Shown here: one piece after another, positions 25,632 to 34,662 of the stretch | Numbering within the stretch: position 1 is the first letter of the stretch | Layout of the letters: each line of letters opens with the position of its first letter | Origin: Thermogemmatispora sp042408735 | GTDB lineage: Bacteria; Chloroflexota; Ktedonobacteria; Ktedonobacterales; Ktedonobacteraceae | Direction of reading: 5' to 3' | Length of the DNA stretch: 64,000 bases | NCBI RefSeq assembly: GCF_042408735.1 | Contig: NZ_JBHOQV010000118.1 | Span: forward strand, 1-64,000 | Notes under the pieces: model-generated | Told to the model about the DNA's origin: nothing | The model's database searches: none | The model's input: the letters and a program-made list of their open reading frames with translations, nothing else | Made by a program: the position numbers and the translations under genes

Positions 25632-26294
25632 ATGGCTAGTATGGACAGCCAGACGATTCAGCAGCTCAAGATGGCCTGGCTGGCCGCCGAGGAACGCGGC
25701 GATAAACAAGCGCAAATTGCACTCTTGCGCGCACATCCCGAGGCCCAGGAAGCCCTGATCGATTTCATCGCAGCCTACCGCGCTACGGCGCTTGAGCAAG
25801 AAACTGGCGCGCCTGCCTCGCCCGCGGCAGCGCCGCTGCTGCCTTTAACGGAGCGCGCCCGGCGGCGGGCCTGGGAGCGTGTTTTCGGTTCCAGCCAGCC
25901 CGGCACGGTTACCGATGCTCAGGCTATGCCCGCGCTAACTTCCGTCAAAACGCTGCGCGAGCTGCGCCAGCGGCATCGGCTGAGCCTGGTCGAGGCGGCC
26001 CGTGGTCTGCGCCTGGGTGTCGACGTCTGGAAAAAGTTTGAAGATGGCCTGATCGACCTCTTCAGTCTCAGCGCCCGCCAGCTTGAGCGACTGGCCAGCT
26101 TCTTCAACATCAGCCCACAGCAATTCGGCGAGCTGCTCTGCAACAGCCAGCCAACGCTGGCGCTCAATCGAAGGCAGACGGGCGAGGCGGCCCGTCGGCA
26201 GCGGCAGGAGGTACCCAGCAAACAGAGCCTGGCCGAGGCCATCGCCCGCAGCGACATGAGCGATGAAGAGAAGCGCCTCTGGTTAGAGGAGTAG
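25632..26294 (+). CDS. HTH protein linked to the sigma factor
   Basis: A 220-residue soluble protein. Residues 98-160 form an XRE-like helix-turn-helix (TLRELRQRHRLSLVEAARGL, then VDVWKKFEDGLIDLF and ISPQQFGELL). The N-terminal part is helical (WLAAEERGDKQAQIALLRAH), joined by an Ala/Pro linker. No membrane segment, so it is not a classic transmembrane anti-sigma factor. GAGGAGG at the sigma stop lies 8 bp before the ATG, so the pair is translated together. I infer a cytoplasmic partner or co-regulator of the sigma factor. The true start is ATG 25632; the longer frame inside the sigma gene is coincidental. Confidence 0.75.
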   Translation: MASMDSQTIQQLKMAWLAAEERGDKQAQIALLRAHPEAQEALIDFIAAYRATALEQETGAPASPAAAPLLPLTERARRRAWERVFGSSQPGTVTDAQAMPALTSVKTLRELRQRHRLSLVEAARGLRLGVDVWKKFEDGLIDLFSLSARQLERLASFFNISPQQFGELLCNSQPTLALNRRQTGEAARRQRQEVPSKQSLAEAIARSDMSDEEKRLWLEE

Positions 26295-26346
26295 CCTTGC
26301 CGCTGCTCTCCTGCCCCTTCTCCTCGTGGATGCTGGCGGGACCGCT

Positions 26347-27135
26347 CTAGCTTGCTCCCTGCGAAGACTCGGGCCGGAGCGGGAGCCTGGACGGCACGGA
26401 TTCCTGATGAGCGCGGGAGCGCGGCGGAGGTTGGCGCAGTGCATAGCCCAGGTAGCGCAGGCCCAAATAGCGACCGAGGCTCTGGGCCAGAGCACCCTTA
26501 GCCGAGCCACGCGGGGAAAAGCCGCGGATCTCGCCGGGTTGCAGGCCATAGGCGCGCAGCAGGAAAATCAACTCCCGCGGACGCAGACAGTGGCGGGCAT
26601 CGGCAACCCTCTCGGCTGCCAGAACCGCTGACCAGCGCTTTCCCAGCCAGTTCCAGAGCAGGCGCAAGAGCCAGCCGCCCCTCTGCGCCTCAAAGACCAG
26701 CAGCCCCCCAGGGGCCAGGACACGCGCCATTTCAGCAACAGCCGCCCGCAGGTCCTCAGCCTGGGTCAGCGCCTGCAGAGAGACCACCAGCGAGAAGGAA
26801 CCGCTTGCAAAGGGCAGAGCCTCGGCTCGTCCTTGAACGTAGGCAATCACGTGTCCCAGAGCGACCTCCTCGGCGTGGCGCCGGGCCTGGGCCAGCATCG
26901 CCGGCGAGTCGTCCAGGCCCAAAACAATTGCTCCCCGTCGCGCCAGCTCCTCGCAGAGCTGGCCCTGACCGCAGCCCACAACAAGGATCTCCTCCTGTCC
27001 TAAAGCCTGCCTCCCATAGAGGCGTGCCGCCACTGCCTCCACATAGTCGCCGCGTACCTTCGTGAGCTGTGGCTGCCGCTCGCGCGGGTGAGCAGCGGAA
27101 AAAATCACCGTTTGCCAGCGTTTTACGGTAGGCAT
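26347..27135 (-). CDS. SAM-dependent methyltransferase (class I, UbiE/UbiG-like)
   Basis: A 262-residue Rossmann-fold methyltransferase. Motif I is ILVVGCGQGQ, with the acidic loop end LGLDDSP; later VQGRAEALPFASGSFSLVVS and MARVLAPGGLLVFEAQRG match the methyltransferase_11 family. The C-terminal 80 residues are basic and may bind membrane or a lipid-like substrate; the family often methylates quinones or small molecules, but the substrate is unknown. The ATG at 27135 is chosen because GGAGGAG lies 9 bp upstream. The stop is 52 bp from the convergent HTH gene. Confidence 0.85.
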   Translation of the reverse strand: MPTVKRWQTVIFSAAHPRERQPQLTKVRGDYVEAVAARLYGRQALGQEEILVVGCGQGQLCEELARRGAIVLGLDDSPAMLAQARRHAEEVALGHVIAYVQGRAEALPFASGSFSLVVSLQALTQAEDLRAAVAEMARVLAPGGLLVFEAQRGGWLLRLLWNWLGKRWSAVLAAERVADARHCLRPRELIFLLRAYGLQPGEIRGFSPRGSAKGALAQSLGRYLGLRYLGYALRQPPPRSRAHQESVPSRLPLRPESSQGAS

Positions 27136-27268
27136 ACCAGCTTTCTCCTCCATGAGACCATGAGCGATGCTCATCGATTATATAGTAATAGGAATGGTCG
27201 CTTTTCGTCGGAGAGTTGTACAGAAAAGGGAGTATCCTTACAACGAGTGCAAACAGAGCCGGGAAAGA

Positions 27269-27277
27269 TGGTATAAT
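27269..27277 (+). promoter_or_regulatory. Extended -10 promoter for ffh
   Basis: TGGTATAAT, identical to the mutL -10, 44 bp before the ffh ATG. No clear -35 is present. It sits in the 187-bp gap divergent from the methyltransferase gene. Confidence 0.65.
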
Positions 27278-27321
27278 AGGGCGACTGATTACGCGATTGG
27301 TGGAGAGAGGAACCTGTTCCT

Positions 27322-28815
27322 ATGGCTATGTTTGAAAGTCTCTCGAAACGCCTTGAAGGAATTTTCAGCGGTTTAAGTGGCAAGGGGAAACTGACCGAGG
27401 CCGATGTCAACGAGGCCATGCGTGAGGTGCGCCTGGCCCTGCTCGAAGCTGATGTCAACCTGCGTGTGGTGCGCCAGTTTGTCGAGCGTGTCCGGGCCAA
27501 AGCCATTGGCGCGGAGGTTTTGGGGAGCTTCTCGCCGGCCCAGCAAGTTCTGCAGATAGTGCATGAGGAACTCATAGACATGCTGGGAGGTGAAGGCAAT
27601 CAGAATCGGCTGGACCTGGGAGGCCCGCCGCCCAACGTCATCATGCTCGTCGGGCTGCAAGGCTCGGGCAAGACTACCACGGCGGCCAAGCTAGCCAACT
27701 ATCTGCGCAAGGAGGGCCAGCGCCCGCTGCTGGTCGCCGCTGACATGTACCGGCCAGCCGCCGTGCGCCAGCTTCAGACGCTGGGCAAGCAGCTCTCGAT
27801 TCCAGTCTATGCCGAGCCAATGGGGGCCAATCCGGTCGACATCTGCGCCCATGCTGTGGACTACGCCCGCGAGCAGGCTGCCTCTGTCGTTATTCTGGAT
27901 ACCGCCGGGCGCCTCAACATCGATGAGCAGATGATGCAGGAGGTCATCGCCATTCGCAGGCGTGTCCAGCCCCGTGAGGTGCTGCTGGTAGCCGACGCCA
28001 TGACTGGTCAGGAAGCGGTGCGCGTGGCCAGCGACTTCAACCAGGCGGTGGCCCTGACGGGCATGATCCTGACCAAGATGGACGGCGATGCCCGCGGCGG
28101 CGCGGCCCTCTCGATCCGGGCGGTCACAGGGGTACCCATTAAGTTTTTGGGCGTCGGCGAAAAGACGGATGCTCTGGAACCGTTTTACCCGGACCGTTTG
28201 GCTTCGCGTATACTGGGAATGGGCGATGTCCTGACCCTCATCGAGCGAGCGCAGGAGGCCATTGATCAACAGGAAGCTCTCCAGACGCAGGCCCGCTTAC
28301 AGCAGGGGCAGTTTGACCTGGAGGACTTCCTCAAGGCCATGCGCCAGCTCAAGCGCATGGGACCGCTGCGTTCCATCCTGGAGATGCTGCCCGGCTTCAA
28401 CAAGCTGGCTGCTCTGCCCGAGATGGATGAGGCCCTGGAGGGCGATCCCTTGAAGCATATCGAGGCGATCATCCTCTCGATGACGCCCGAGGAACGACGC
28501 AATCCCGATATCATCAACGGCAGCCGACGCCGACGGATTGCGCGCGGCAGCGGCACCAGCGTGCAAGAGGTCAACCAGCTCCTCGCCCAGTTCAGCGAGA
28601 CGCGTACCATGCTGCGCCAGCTCGCGAGCGGGAAAGGTCCCTGGGCCCGCTTGCTACGCCAGTACGCCAGCGATGGCGCTGGCCTGACCTCAGGACTGCC
28701 CGGTATGCCGGCTGCTCCGGCGATCCCTCAGCTCAATCCTGGCGAGAAGAAGACCGGCAAGGCTGCCCGTAAAGAACGGAAAAAGCAGAAGGCCAAGCAG
28801 AAAAAGAGGAGGTAA
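27322..28815 (+). CDS. ffh: Signal recognition particle GTPase Ffh
   Basis: The 497-residue protein subunit of the signal recognition particle, which binds 4.5S RNA and signal sequences and targets nascent membrane proteins to FtsY. The N domain is at 1-90. The G domain has GLQGSGKTTTAAKL near 107-120, DTAGRLN near 193 and TKMDGDARGG near 252. The Met-rich M domain runs from about 330 (LKAMRQLKRMGPLRSILEML, then RRRRIARGSG). The Lys-rich end KAARKERKKQKAKQKKRR is longer than usual. MAMFESLSKRLE is the standard start. The next gene's ribosome site lies inside its last codons. Confidence 0.97.
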   Translation: MAMFESLSKRLEGIFSGLSGKGKLTEADVNEAMREVRLALLEADVNLRVVRQFVERVRAKAIGAEVLGSFSPAQQVLQIVHEELIDMLGGEGNQNRLDLGGPPPNVIMLVGLQGSGKTTTAAKLANYLRKEGQRPLLVAADMYRPAAVRQLQTLGKQLSIPVYAEPMGANPVDICAHAVDYAREQAASVVILDTAGRLNIDEQMMQEVIAIRRRVQPREVLLVADAMTGQEAVRVASDFNQAVALTGMILTKMDGDARGGAALSIRAVTGVPIKFLGVGEKTDALEPFYPDRLASRILGMGDVLTLIERAQEAIDQQEALQTQARLQQGQFDLEDFLKAMRQLKRMGPLRSILEMLPGFNKLAALPEMDEALEGDPLKHIEAIILSMTPEERRNPDIINGSRRRRIARGSGTSVQEVNQLLAQFSETRTMLRQLASGKGPWARLLRQYASDGAGLTSGLPGMPAAPAIPQLNPGEKKTGKAARKERKKQKAKQKKRR

Positions 28816-28819
28816 CTCT

Positions 28820-30526
28820 ATGCCGGCCAGACCCCAGCCCCGTGCCCGTCCACCCGCGTCAGGCGCGCTGCTCTTGCTGAGCTTGATGCTTCTGTTGCTG
28901 CTCATGAGTGCCTGCGGCGGCGACTCTCAGGCCCGCCAGCAGGCCAGCCAGAGCAAGGATCAGCTCGATCGCTTGCTGCGCTACGCGCTCTCTATCGGTG
29001 TGCCCGCCAGTTTACTTCAACCAATCCAAAAGCAGGAGGCCATTCTTAATAGCAGCTCCCCCCCGTTTTCTCCATTCGACGATCGGCCAGCCACTGCCTA
29101 TTATACTCGCTTGTCTGATCAATACAAGCATTTGCAAGAACAAACTCAACAAATTATTAATAGCGCTACTGAGCAATTTCAAGCGCGAGCCCAGCAGGAC
29201 ATGCAGAATTTCCAGGACGCTCTCACGGCTCGCCGCGTTGATGGTTTTGGCAATCTTTCCTTCTTTACGCAGCAATATCAGCAAGATCAAAATCTTATGG
29301 CCGCCGCCCGTTATCCGCGCGACTACGCCGCCATTAGCCGGGATGCCCAGACGCATACCCAGGCTTTAAATCTCATGAAGACGACCCATGATCGTCTAAC
29401 GGCCTTGCAGACTACCATTAAACAACTGCAGAGTGCCAGGATCGATGTCACGGCCATGCAGGCCCAGTACCAGGACGATCTGCAGAGCTTCAACCAGGCT
29501 GTCAAGCCGGCGGACTTCCTACACCTGCAGAGTCTGATCAATGCCCAGTACGAGCTGGCGGTGGTCAATTCTATTCAGGCCGTCCCCTATGTTGGCAGTG
29601 CCAAACTCAATGCCTTTAAAGCCCAGCTTGATGACCTCAAGAAGTATGGCGTTGATGCCAGTGCCTATCAGCAGCGCTACAATGCCGATAAGGCGGCGAT
29701 GGAGCGGGCCACCACCCTGGAGCAGTACCTGGCTGTCTCCCGTCAGATCGACGCTGACATGGCTGCCATGTATCCCGATCTTGTGCGAGGTCAGGCCTAC
29801 TGGCTGGTGAACGAGATCGATCGCCAGGCGCGTGCCTGGGGGAAAGCGCATCTCTATCACGATAAATTTGATGGAAACAATTATATACTCGATGCGGGCT
29901 ACACCCTTGACGGCATTGGCTACTGGCTCAACCGTGAGCTGAGCTGGACCTATACCACCGAGGACTATCAGGCGGTTGTAGATGAGGAACAGAACGAACT
30001 ATTCAATCTCCACATGATGGAGCAGAACTACAACGACCCCACGCCGTACAACAAAGTTCACCAGACCGACCTGCAGATCCTCGATCACTATCGCCTGCGC
30101 GGCTCCCAGGTCCTGATGGTCTCCTTCACCGAGCAGGCCATGCGCATCTATGATCATGGCAAGCTTGTCAACGCCTTCCTGGTCACCACGGGTCGGGTTG
30201 AGCGTCCGGCTCTACCCGGAGTCTGGCCGACGCAGAACCGCGAATCGCCGACACAGTTCAAGTCGAGCGATCCCCCAGGCTCACCCTACTACTATCCTCC
30301 TACCAAGATCAACTATGCTATTCTCTACCACTGGGGAGGCTTCTTCGTCCACGATGCCTGGTGGCGCGTCGACTTCGGTCCCGGCACGCAGTTCCCCCAT
30401 TATGACCGTGGTGGCGACGAGAGCTTCGCAGGCAACGGCAGTCATGGCTGCGTCAACGTCCAGGAAGACCAGATGGCCTGGCTCTACGGTCACACCGATT
30501 GGAACACCGTTATCGTGATCTATTGA
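28820..30526 (+). CDS. Lipoprotein L,D-transpeptidase (YkuD domain)
   Basis: A 568-residue exported lipoprotein. The signal peptide ends in the lipobox LLMSAC-GG at about residue 32. Residues 40-400 are a long helical, coiled-coil-like region rich in Gln. The C-terminal YkuD domain carries HWGGFFVHDAW and the active-site GSHGCVNV with Cys544. Such enzymes make 3-3 peptidoglycan crosslinks or attach proteins to the wall. Here the long helical stalk could hold the catalytic domain away from the membrane. It starts 4 bp after ffh, and AGGAGG lies inside the end of ffh, so the two are co-translated; a functional link to SRP is not established. Confidence 0.88.
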   Translation: MPARPQPRARPPASGALLLLSLMLLLLLMSACGGDSQARQQASQSKDQLDRLLRYALSIGVPASLLQPIQKQEAILNSSSPPFSPFDDRPATAYYTRLSDQYKHLQEQTQQIINSATEQFQARAQQDMQNFQDALTARRVDGFGNLSFFTQQYQQDQNLMAAARYPRDYAAISRDAQTHTQALNLMKTTHDRLTALQTTIKQLQSARIDVTAMQAQYQDDLQSFNQAVKPADFLHLQSLINAQYELAVVNSIQAVPYVGSAKLNAFKAQLDDLKKYGVDASAYQQRYNADKAAMERATTLEQYLAVSRQIDADMAAMYPDLVRGQAYWLVNEIDRQARAWGKAHLYHDKFDGNNYILDAGYTLDGIGYWLNRELSWTYTTEDYQAVVDEEQNELFNLHMMEQNYNDPTPYNKVHQTDLQILDHYRLRGSQVLMVSFTEQAMRIYDHGKLVNAFLVTTGRVERPALPGVWPTQNRESPTQFKSSDPPGSPYYYPPTKINYAILYHWGGFFVHDAWWRVDFGPGTQFPHYDRGGDESFAGNGSHGCVNVQEDQMAWLYGHTDWNTVIVIY

Positions 30527-30569
30527 GTGTCTCTCTGGCGGAGCAAGGAGAGCACTCCTGTCAGAAAGC

Positions 30570-30600
30570 GGCGCTGCTCTGGATTCACCAGAGCAGCGCC
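30570..30600. terminator. Strong hairpin after the L,D-transpeptidase gene
   Basis: Perfect 13-bp inverted repeat GGCGCTGCTCTGG (30570-30582) and CCAGAGCAGCGCC (30588-30600) with a 5-nt loop. No U-run follows. It lies 44 bp after the stop and is probably the end of the ffh operon transcript. Confidence 0.65.
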
Positions 30601-30625
30601 CTGTAGTGGAGCGATCGATAGCCAC

Positions 30626-30659
30626 GATGGTCAGCCAGACGAGAGCTGACCTGACCATC
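30626..30659. terminator. Second hairpin between convergent genes
   Basis: GATGGTCAG (30626-30634) pairs with CTGACCATC (30651-30659). An alternative inner pairing GGTCAGC with GCTGACC is also possible, so two folds compete. It probably ends minus-strand transcription of the GH57 gene, whose stop is at 30688. Confidence 0.5.
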
Positions 30660-30687
30660 ACAGGCTTGCCCCTCTGATTACTCCTGC

Positions 30688-32220
30688 TCAGGCCACGTCT
30701 TCGCTCTCGCCAGTGCTCTCCCCGGCCTGCCCGGAAGCGGAAGGCAGGGGTGGCAAGAGATCGGGTCGCACCCGTGGCAGGCGGAGATAGAGATCGGCCC
30801 CGTTCAGGGGATGGCGCCAGCTATGGGCGGCGCGCAAGTCCTGCAGAAAATCGCGCTGCAGATCGACCCCCAGGGCCTGCCAGAAGAGACTGATGGCGCG
30901 CCGGGCAAAGGCCAGGGCGTTGCGCGGCTCAATGCGATCCAGGTCCTCAAAGAAGAAGGCGCAGCTTGTGAAGCTACACAGCAGGTAATACTCGGCCTCC
31001 AGCAGCAACAAAGTGCGGCGGCGTTTTTCGGAGCTGACGACCTTCCCGCCGGAACCGGCGGGCCGGGCGAACTCCTCCCAGAAGCTATCGGGAGAGCGCC
31101 AGCCATTGCGCAGGGCCAGATAGCTGTTGCGGGCCGCCCAGGGATCGCGCAGCACCTCCCCGGCGGCCCGCTCGAAAAGCTGATCGCCGCGGGCCGCCAG
31201 GCGATTGAGCGCCTGCCGCAAGGCTCCTTTCCAGTCACTACGCCCTTCGGTGCATGGGCAGCCGCGGGCCCAGCGATCAACGCCGTGGAAACAGCTCCAC
31301 GATGTGGGGGTACGCAGCGTCACCTCGCGCCTTGGCGGATGCAGACGCAGGTAGCGCTCCAGCGTGCATAGCTGGAAGCCTGCCGCCTCAGCGCTATAGC
31401 GGACCAGGCGTGTCAGAAACTTATCGCGCCAGATCCAGTGATGGCCATAGAGTTCGCCATCGGTGGCGATCAGGAGCAACTGTGGCTCTTGCCGTTCCAG
31501 CTTCTCCGCTGCCAGATGAGCGGGCAGAATAGAGGCCGCAAAGTGATCGGCGTTCCCCGTCACGTTGCCATCGAACGAGACCGCCCCTGACAGCGGGGCA
31601 TGGTAGAAGAAGACTGTTATGCTGCGACCTGCCGGTAGGCGCACCAGGTAAGGCTCCGTCACATCCACCGGACCGGCGGCCTGCCAGGGAGCCAGCACAG
31701 TGAAGGCGATCCCGCAGCGCGCCAGCAGATCGAGCGTTTCCATATCCACCGCCGTCTCAGGTAGCCACATCCCCAGGGCCTCGCGACCGTAGCGCTGACG
31801 GAAATCCTCCAGGCCCCAAACGATCTGCGTATACTTATCGCGGCTATTGGCCAGGGGGAGGATCACATGGTGGTAGGGGTGGGCCAGAGCGTTGCCGGCG
31901 CCGTAGCGTGCGCGGTGCAGTCGATCGGCCTCAATGATGGTTCGATAGACCGTAGGATGATGGTCGGCCAGCCAGGAAGCCAGGGTCGGCCCCAGGTCGT
32001 AGCTTATCAGCTCGAAATTGCCGGCCTCGGCGTTCGGGCGGTAGCACTCCGCCGTGATCTTCTCATTGAAATTGGCAAAGGGAGCGGCCTCGACCTCGGC
32101 GGGAATGGCGCCGGTGAAAGGGTCCTCGCGCGGGGGTTGATAGAAGTGCCCGTGGAGGCAGAGGAAGAGAGGCGCGGCGCCGGGAGTCGCGGCCTCGCTC
32201 ACCGCTTGCTGTTCAAGCAT
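30688..32220 (-). CDS. Glycoside hydrolase family 57 (DUF3536-type)
   Basis: A 510-residue cytoplasmic enzyme of the GH57 clan, acting on alpha-glucans such as glycogen or maltodextrins. The N-terminus reads LCLHGHFYQPPREDPFTG. The nucleophile is Glu155 in WLPETAVDMETLDLL, and ATDGELYGHH carries the expected acid/base Asp. The C-terminal helical part (RRRTLLLLEAEYYLL, SCAFFFEDLDRIEPRNA) is typical of the DUF3536 branch. No signal peptide. The ATG at 32220 is used; a TTG two codons earlier has better ribosome-site spacing and is possible. Exact specificity cannot be read, and no other glycogen gene is in the window. Confidence 0.88.
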   Translation of the reverse strand: MLEQQAVSEAATPGAAPLFLCLHGHFYQPPREDPFTGAIPAEVEAAPFANFNEKITAECYRPNAEAGNFELISYDLGPTLASWLADHHPTVYRTIIEADRLHRARYGAGNALAHPYHHVILPLANSRDKYTQIVWGLEDFRQRYGREALGMWLPETAVDMETLDLLARCGIAFTVLAPWQAAGPVDVTEPYLVRLPAGRSITVFFYHAPLSGAVSFDGNVTGNADHFAASILPAHLAAEKLERQEPQLLLIATDGELYGHHWIWRDKFLTRLVRYSAEAAGFQLCTLERYLRLHPPRREVTLRTPTSWSCFHGVDRWARGCPCTEGRSDWKGALRQALNRLAARGDQLFERAAGEVLRDPWAARNSYLALRNGWRSPDSFWEEFARPAGSGGKVVSSEKRRRTLLLLEAEYYLLCSFTSCAFFFEDLDRIEPRNALAFARRAISLFWQALGVDLQRDFLQDLRAAHSWRHPLNGADLYLRLPRVRPDLLPPLPSASGQAGESTGESEDVA

Positions 32221-32511
32221 AGACAAACGAACCTTCTCACCTGCTCACTAGAGTTAGCTGCTTGCTGCGCGGCCAGCCTCCGCCTCTACCTGCGACGCTG
32301 CTTCTCTGCGCGCAACCTGGCTAACCCGTGGCATAGAGTATACGAACGCCGGAGGAAGAGCGTTCCAACCTCCTGCCACGTTGGCCAGACAGCCAACCGA
32401 CCAGGGGAGGGGCCGCGGCAGCAGCCTGGCTTATCCTGGTCCAGCTCTTCTCTTGCCTTTGCCTTAGCCTCCATCAGGGAGGGGCGAAGCCGATCCGGAG
32501 GCTGGCTTGCT

Positions 32512-33042
32512 TCAGGCCGAGCGGGACTGGGTGCTCATCAAGAACTCCTCGTAGGCCTGGCGCAGCTTCGGATAACGCAGCAGAAAGACGCCGGCGTACT
32601 CCTGCGTCAGCGGGCGAGGCTGGCGGATCAGACGCATATTGGCCTCTTTGAGGAGGCGGTTGCCTTTCTTGCTATTGCAGGCCCTGCAGGAAGTCACCAG
32701 ATTCTCCCAGGTGCTCTTGCCGCCGCGCGAGCGCGGGATCACATGATCGAGGGTCAGCTCGCGGGTGCGCTTGCCGCAGTACTGACAGGTTTCCTCGTCG
32801 CGCAGAAAGATATTGGCCCGCGTAGGCTGGAGGGCGACGCGCGGGACGCGGACATTGGCGAGCAACTGCACGATCACGGGCCGCTCGTGGTCGAGGCGGC
32901 GGGCCTGAATATTCTCCTCAATGGCCTTGCGAACCTCGTCGTCCAGGAAAGTCACCTTCTTCTTCGACAGCAGGACGACCAGACGACGCTCTGAGATGAC
33001 CGAGAGAGGCTGAAAGGAAGAGTTCAGAACTAAGACAGGCAT
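32512..33042 (-). CDS. HNH endonuclease family protein
   Basis: A 176-residue protein with a conserved HNH fold: two zinc CxxC knuckles (CQYCGKRTRELTLDHVIPRS, then CRACNSKKGNR) around the metal-binding DH. The N-terminal MPVLVLNSSFQPLSVISERR is the hallmark of a broadly conserved, stand-alone chromosomal HNH family. It is not an obvious mobile-element nuclease: there is no intron, intein or phage gene nearby. DNA cleavage is the family expectation; the cellular role is unknown. AGGAAGGAAAG lies 8 bp before the ATG at 33042. Extra upstream codons to 33141 are not supported. Confidence 0.85.
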   Translation of the reverse strand: MPVLVLNSSFQPLSVISERRLVVLLSKKKVTFLDDEVRKAIEENIQARRLDHERPVIVQLLANVRVPRVALQPTRANIFLRDEETCQYCGKRTRELTLDHVIPRSRGGKSTWENLVTSCRACNSKKGNRLLKEANMRLIRQPRPLTQEYAGVFLLRYPKLRQAYEEFLMSTQSRSA

Positions 33043-33522
33043 GAATAGCTTTCCTTCCTCTCTGTCAGAGCTGAACCACCGGGCAGACAGCGAGGAGGAA
33101 GCCGAACGGGGGCTAGAGGAGGAGAGAGGCCAGGGCCTCACCTCTCGTCAGCTTCTCATCGCCGCCTGCGTTGCTCACCGATTGGACAAGGAGACGGGCG
33201 TTGACGTTGCACGATCAGGCAGGGGCTGGGCGGACCACCGACCTGCTCGCTGAGGGGCTGGCTGACCACCATCGTCCGGAAGGCCACCTGCGAGCTGGAG
33301 ACGGGCCGGGGAAGGGAGCTGGTAGATAAGGCGCTGCCCATATCCCAGGTCTGGGCCTTGCTCAGGCGATGACCAACGGTGATCAACTGCTCCATCCTCT
33401 GGCGGGTCGGACCGGCAGTCGAGCCTGACCAAACCTCAGCCGACCGTCGAGCTAGCCGGCTGCTGGGCCGGCCAGGTAACAAACTAACGAGAGATGAGCT
33501 CCAGGAAGAGAAAGTGTCAACT
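33043..33522. other. Intergenic, nothing recognised
   Basis: About 480 bp between the HNH gene and tRNA-Pro. Short ORFs here have no ribosome site or recognisable domain. Confidence 0.4.
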
Positions 33523-33598
33523 TGGTCGGGGTGAGAGGACTCGAACCTCCGACCTCAGCGTCCCGAACGCTGCGCGCTAGCCACTGCGCTACACCCCG
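33523..33598 (-). tRNA. tRNA-Pro (anticodon CGG)
   Basis: Cloverleaf on the minus strand: acceptor CGGGGTG pairing with CACCCCG; anticodon stem CAGCG/CGCTG around loop TTCGGGA, giving CGG; T-loop GGTTCGAGTCC. Discriminator A and CCA are encoded (33523-33525). Confidence 0.95.
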
Positions 33599-33913
33599 CT
33601 AAACCGACTCGTGCAAGTTCTTCGCCGGTCTCGCTCGTTTGCTCTGCTCGGTTATTCCCCTTCTGCGCAATCGATGAGGCGAAACGAACATCCTACGAGC
33701 AACAGCACCAGCCTGAGCTGGTGGCGAGGCAGTGCGGAAACGGTGCCCTACAGGACGCTGCTGTTATGGCTCTTAGCGAGCGGTCTGCAGGCGCGGACGT
33801 TCTCGCGTGCCTCTTGTCGTTGCATAGTATAGCACAGGCGGTCTCGGCTTGGCAATAGGCTGGCTGGGTGGGTGAAAAGAAAAGAAAAGATAGGGTGGGC
33901 AGGCTTGGGACTG

Positions 33914-34333
33914 TCAGCCGGGGGCCTCCTCGCTGGTGGTGGGGCCGATGGCCGTCTCTGGCCTGGGGATATCGCAGGAAGGAGCGCCGATCTGGCTGCC
34001 AGGCGGCGCCGCTGCGCCCGGGGTGGATCGGACCTGAGGGTGGGGGGCCGCAGCCTGAACTTGCTCCTCGGCCTCCTCGATCAGGCTACCGTCGGGTCGC
34101 TCGTAGATGGTTCCTCTCAGAGACGAATAGCCGATCGTGAAGCCGCCGGGCACGTGGCGCAGGCGCTCCCAGTAGACCGGAAAGTCGGCTTGCCGGATAA
34201 ACTCCTCGATCTGACGGCGCACATCGTCCTCATCAACGGCGTAGAACTGCTGGAGGTACAGGGCCGAGTCGCCCCGGTTGTATTCAAAGAGCCAGAGACT
34301 CTTCTTAATGAGCTTCCCTTCTTCTTCCATCAT
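33914..34333 (-). CDS. Hypothetical protein (139 aa)
   Basis: Not assigned to a family. Residues 1-90 look folded: MMEEEGKLIKKSLWLFEYNR, then YAVDEDDVRRQIEEFI and FTIGYSSLRGTIY, an alpha/beta mix with aromatic residues. The last 45 residues are Ala/Pro-rich and probably disordered. AAGGAG lies 4 bp before the ATG. It is divergent from the Rrf2 gene 330 bp away and has no operon partner. The gap to tRNA-Pro (33599-33913) shows nothing else. Confidence 0.65.
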   Translation of the reverse strand: MMEEEGKLIKKSLWLFEYNRGDSALYLQQFYAVDEDDVRRQIEEFIRQADFPVYWERLRHVPGGFTIGYSSLRGTIYERPDGSLIEEAEEQVQAAAPHPQVRSTPGAAAPPGSQIGAPSCDIPRPETAIGPTTSEEAPG

Positions 34334-34472
34334 CTTGCTCCTTGTCGTTCGCTGTCTACTCCCCTTGCTGTGGTGTCCGCTCAGTCACATCACAGCTCTC
34401 CCTCTATAGTAGCCGTTTTTCGCGCGTCTTTGAAGATAGGATTGATACCATGCCAATAGAATGATCGGTCAG

Positions 34473-34487
34473 CCCCCACCGTGGGGG
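34473..34487. repeat. GC-rich palindrome upstream of the Rrf2 gene
   Basis: CCCCCAC-C-GTGGGGG, seven-base arms around one base, followed by a G8 run. It lies between the divergent gene at 34333 and the Rrf2 promoter, so it could end readthrough or bind a protein. Confidence 0.4.
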
Positions 34488-34537
34488 GCAATGGGGGGGG
34501 ATCAGCCGCGGCCGCGGCAGAGCGCCACAGAGCGAGG

Positions 34538-34567
34538 TTGACGCTCTCCCGCCAGAAGTGCTAGAAT
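34538..34567 (+). promoter_or_regulatory. Promoter of the Rrf2 regulator with overlapping palindrome
   Basis: TTGACG (34538-34543), 18 bp, TAGAAT (34562-34567), with extended -10 TGC before it. CTAG-AATATATC-CTAG (34561-34576) spans the -10, an imperfect inverted repeat that could be the regulator's own operator. The Rrf2 ATG is 96 bp downstream. Confidence 0.55.
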
Positions 34568-34662
34568 ATATCCTAGTGAGCAGGTCGGATTAAGAGCAAC
34601 CTGCGTAGGAGCGATGAAAGCGAGGAATCAGTATTCCCCACGGGGCGAGAAAGGAGCGAGCC

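Noticed and set aside
32512..33042. HNH gene considered as a homing or phage nuclease
   Set aside because: No intron, intein or phage gene nearby, and the N-terminus matches a conserved chromosomal family.
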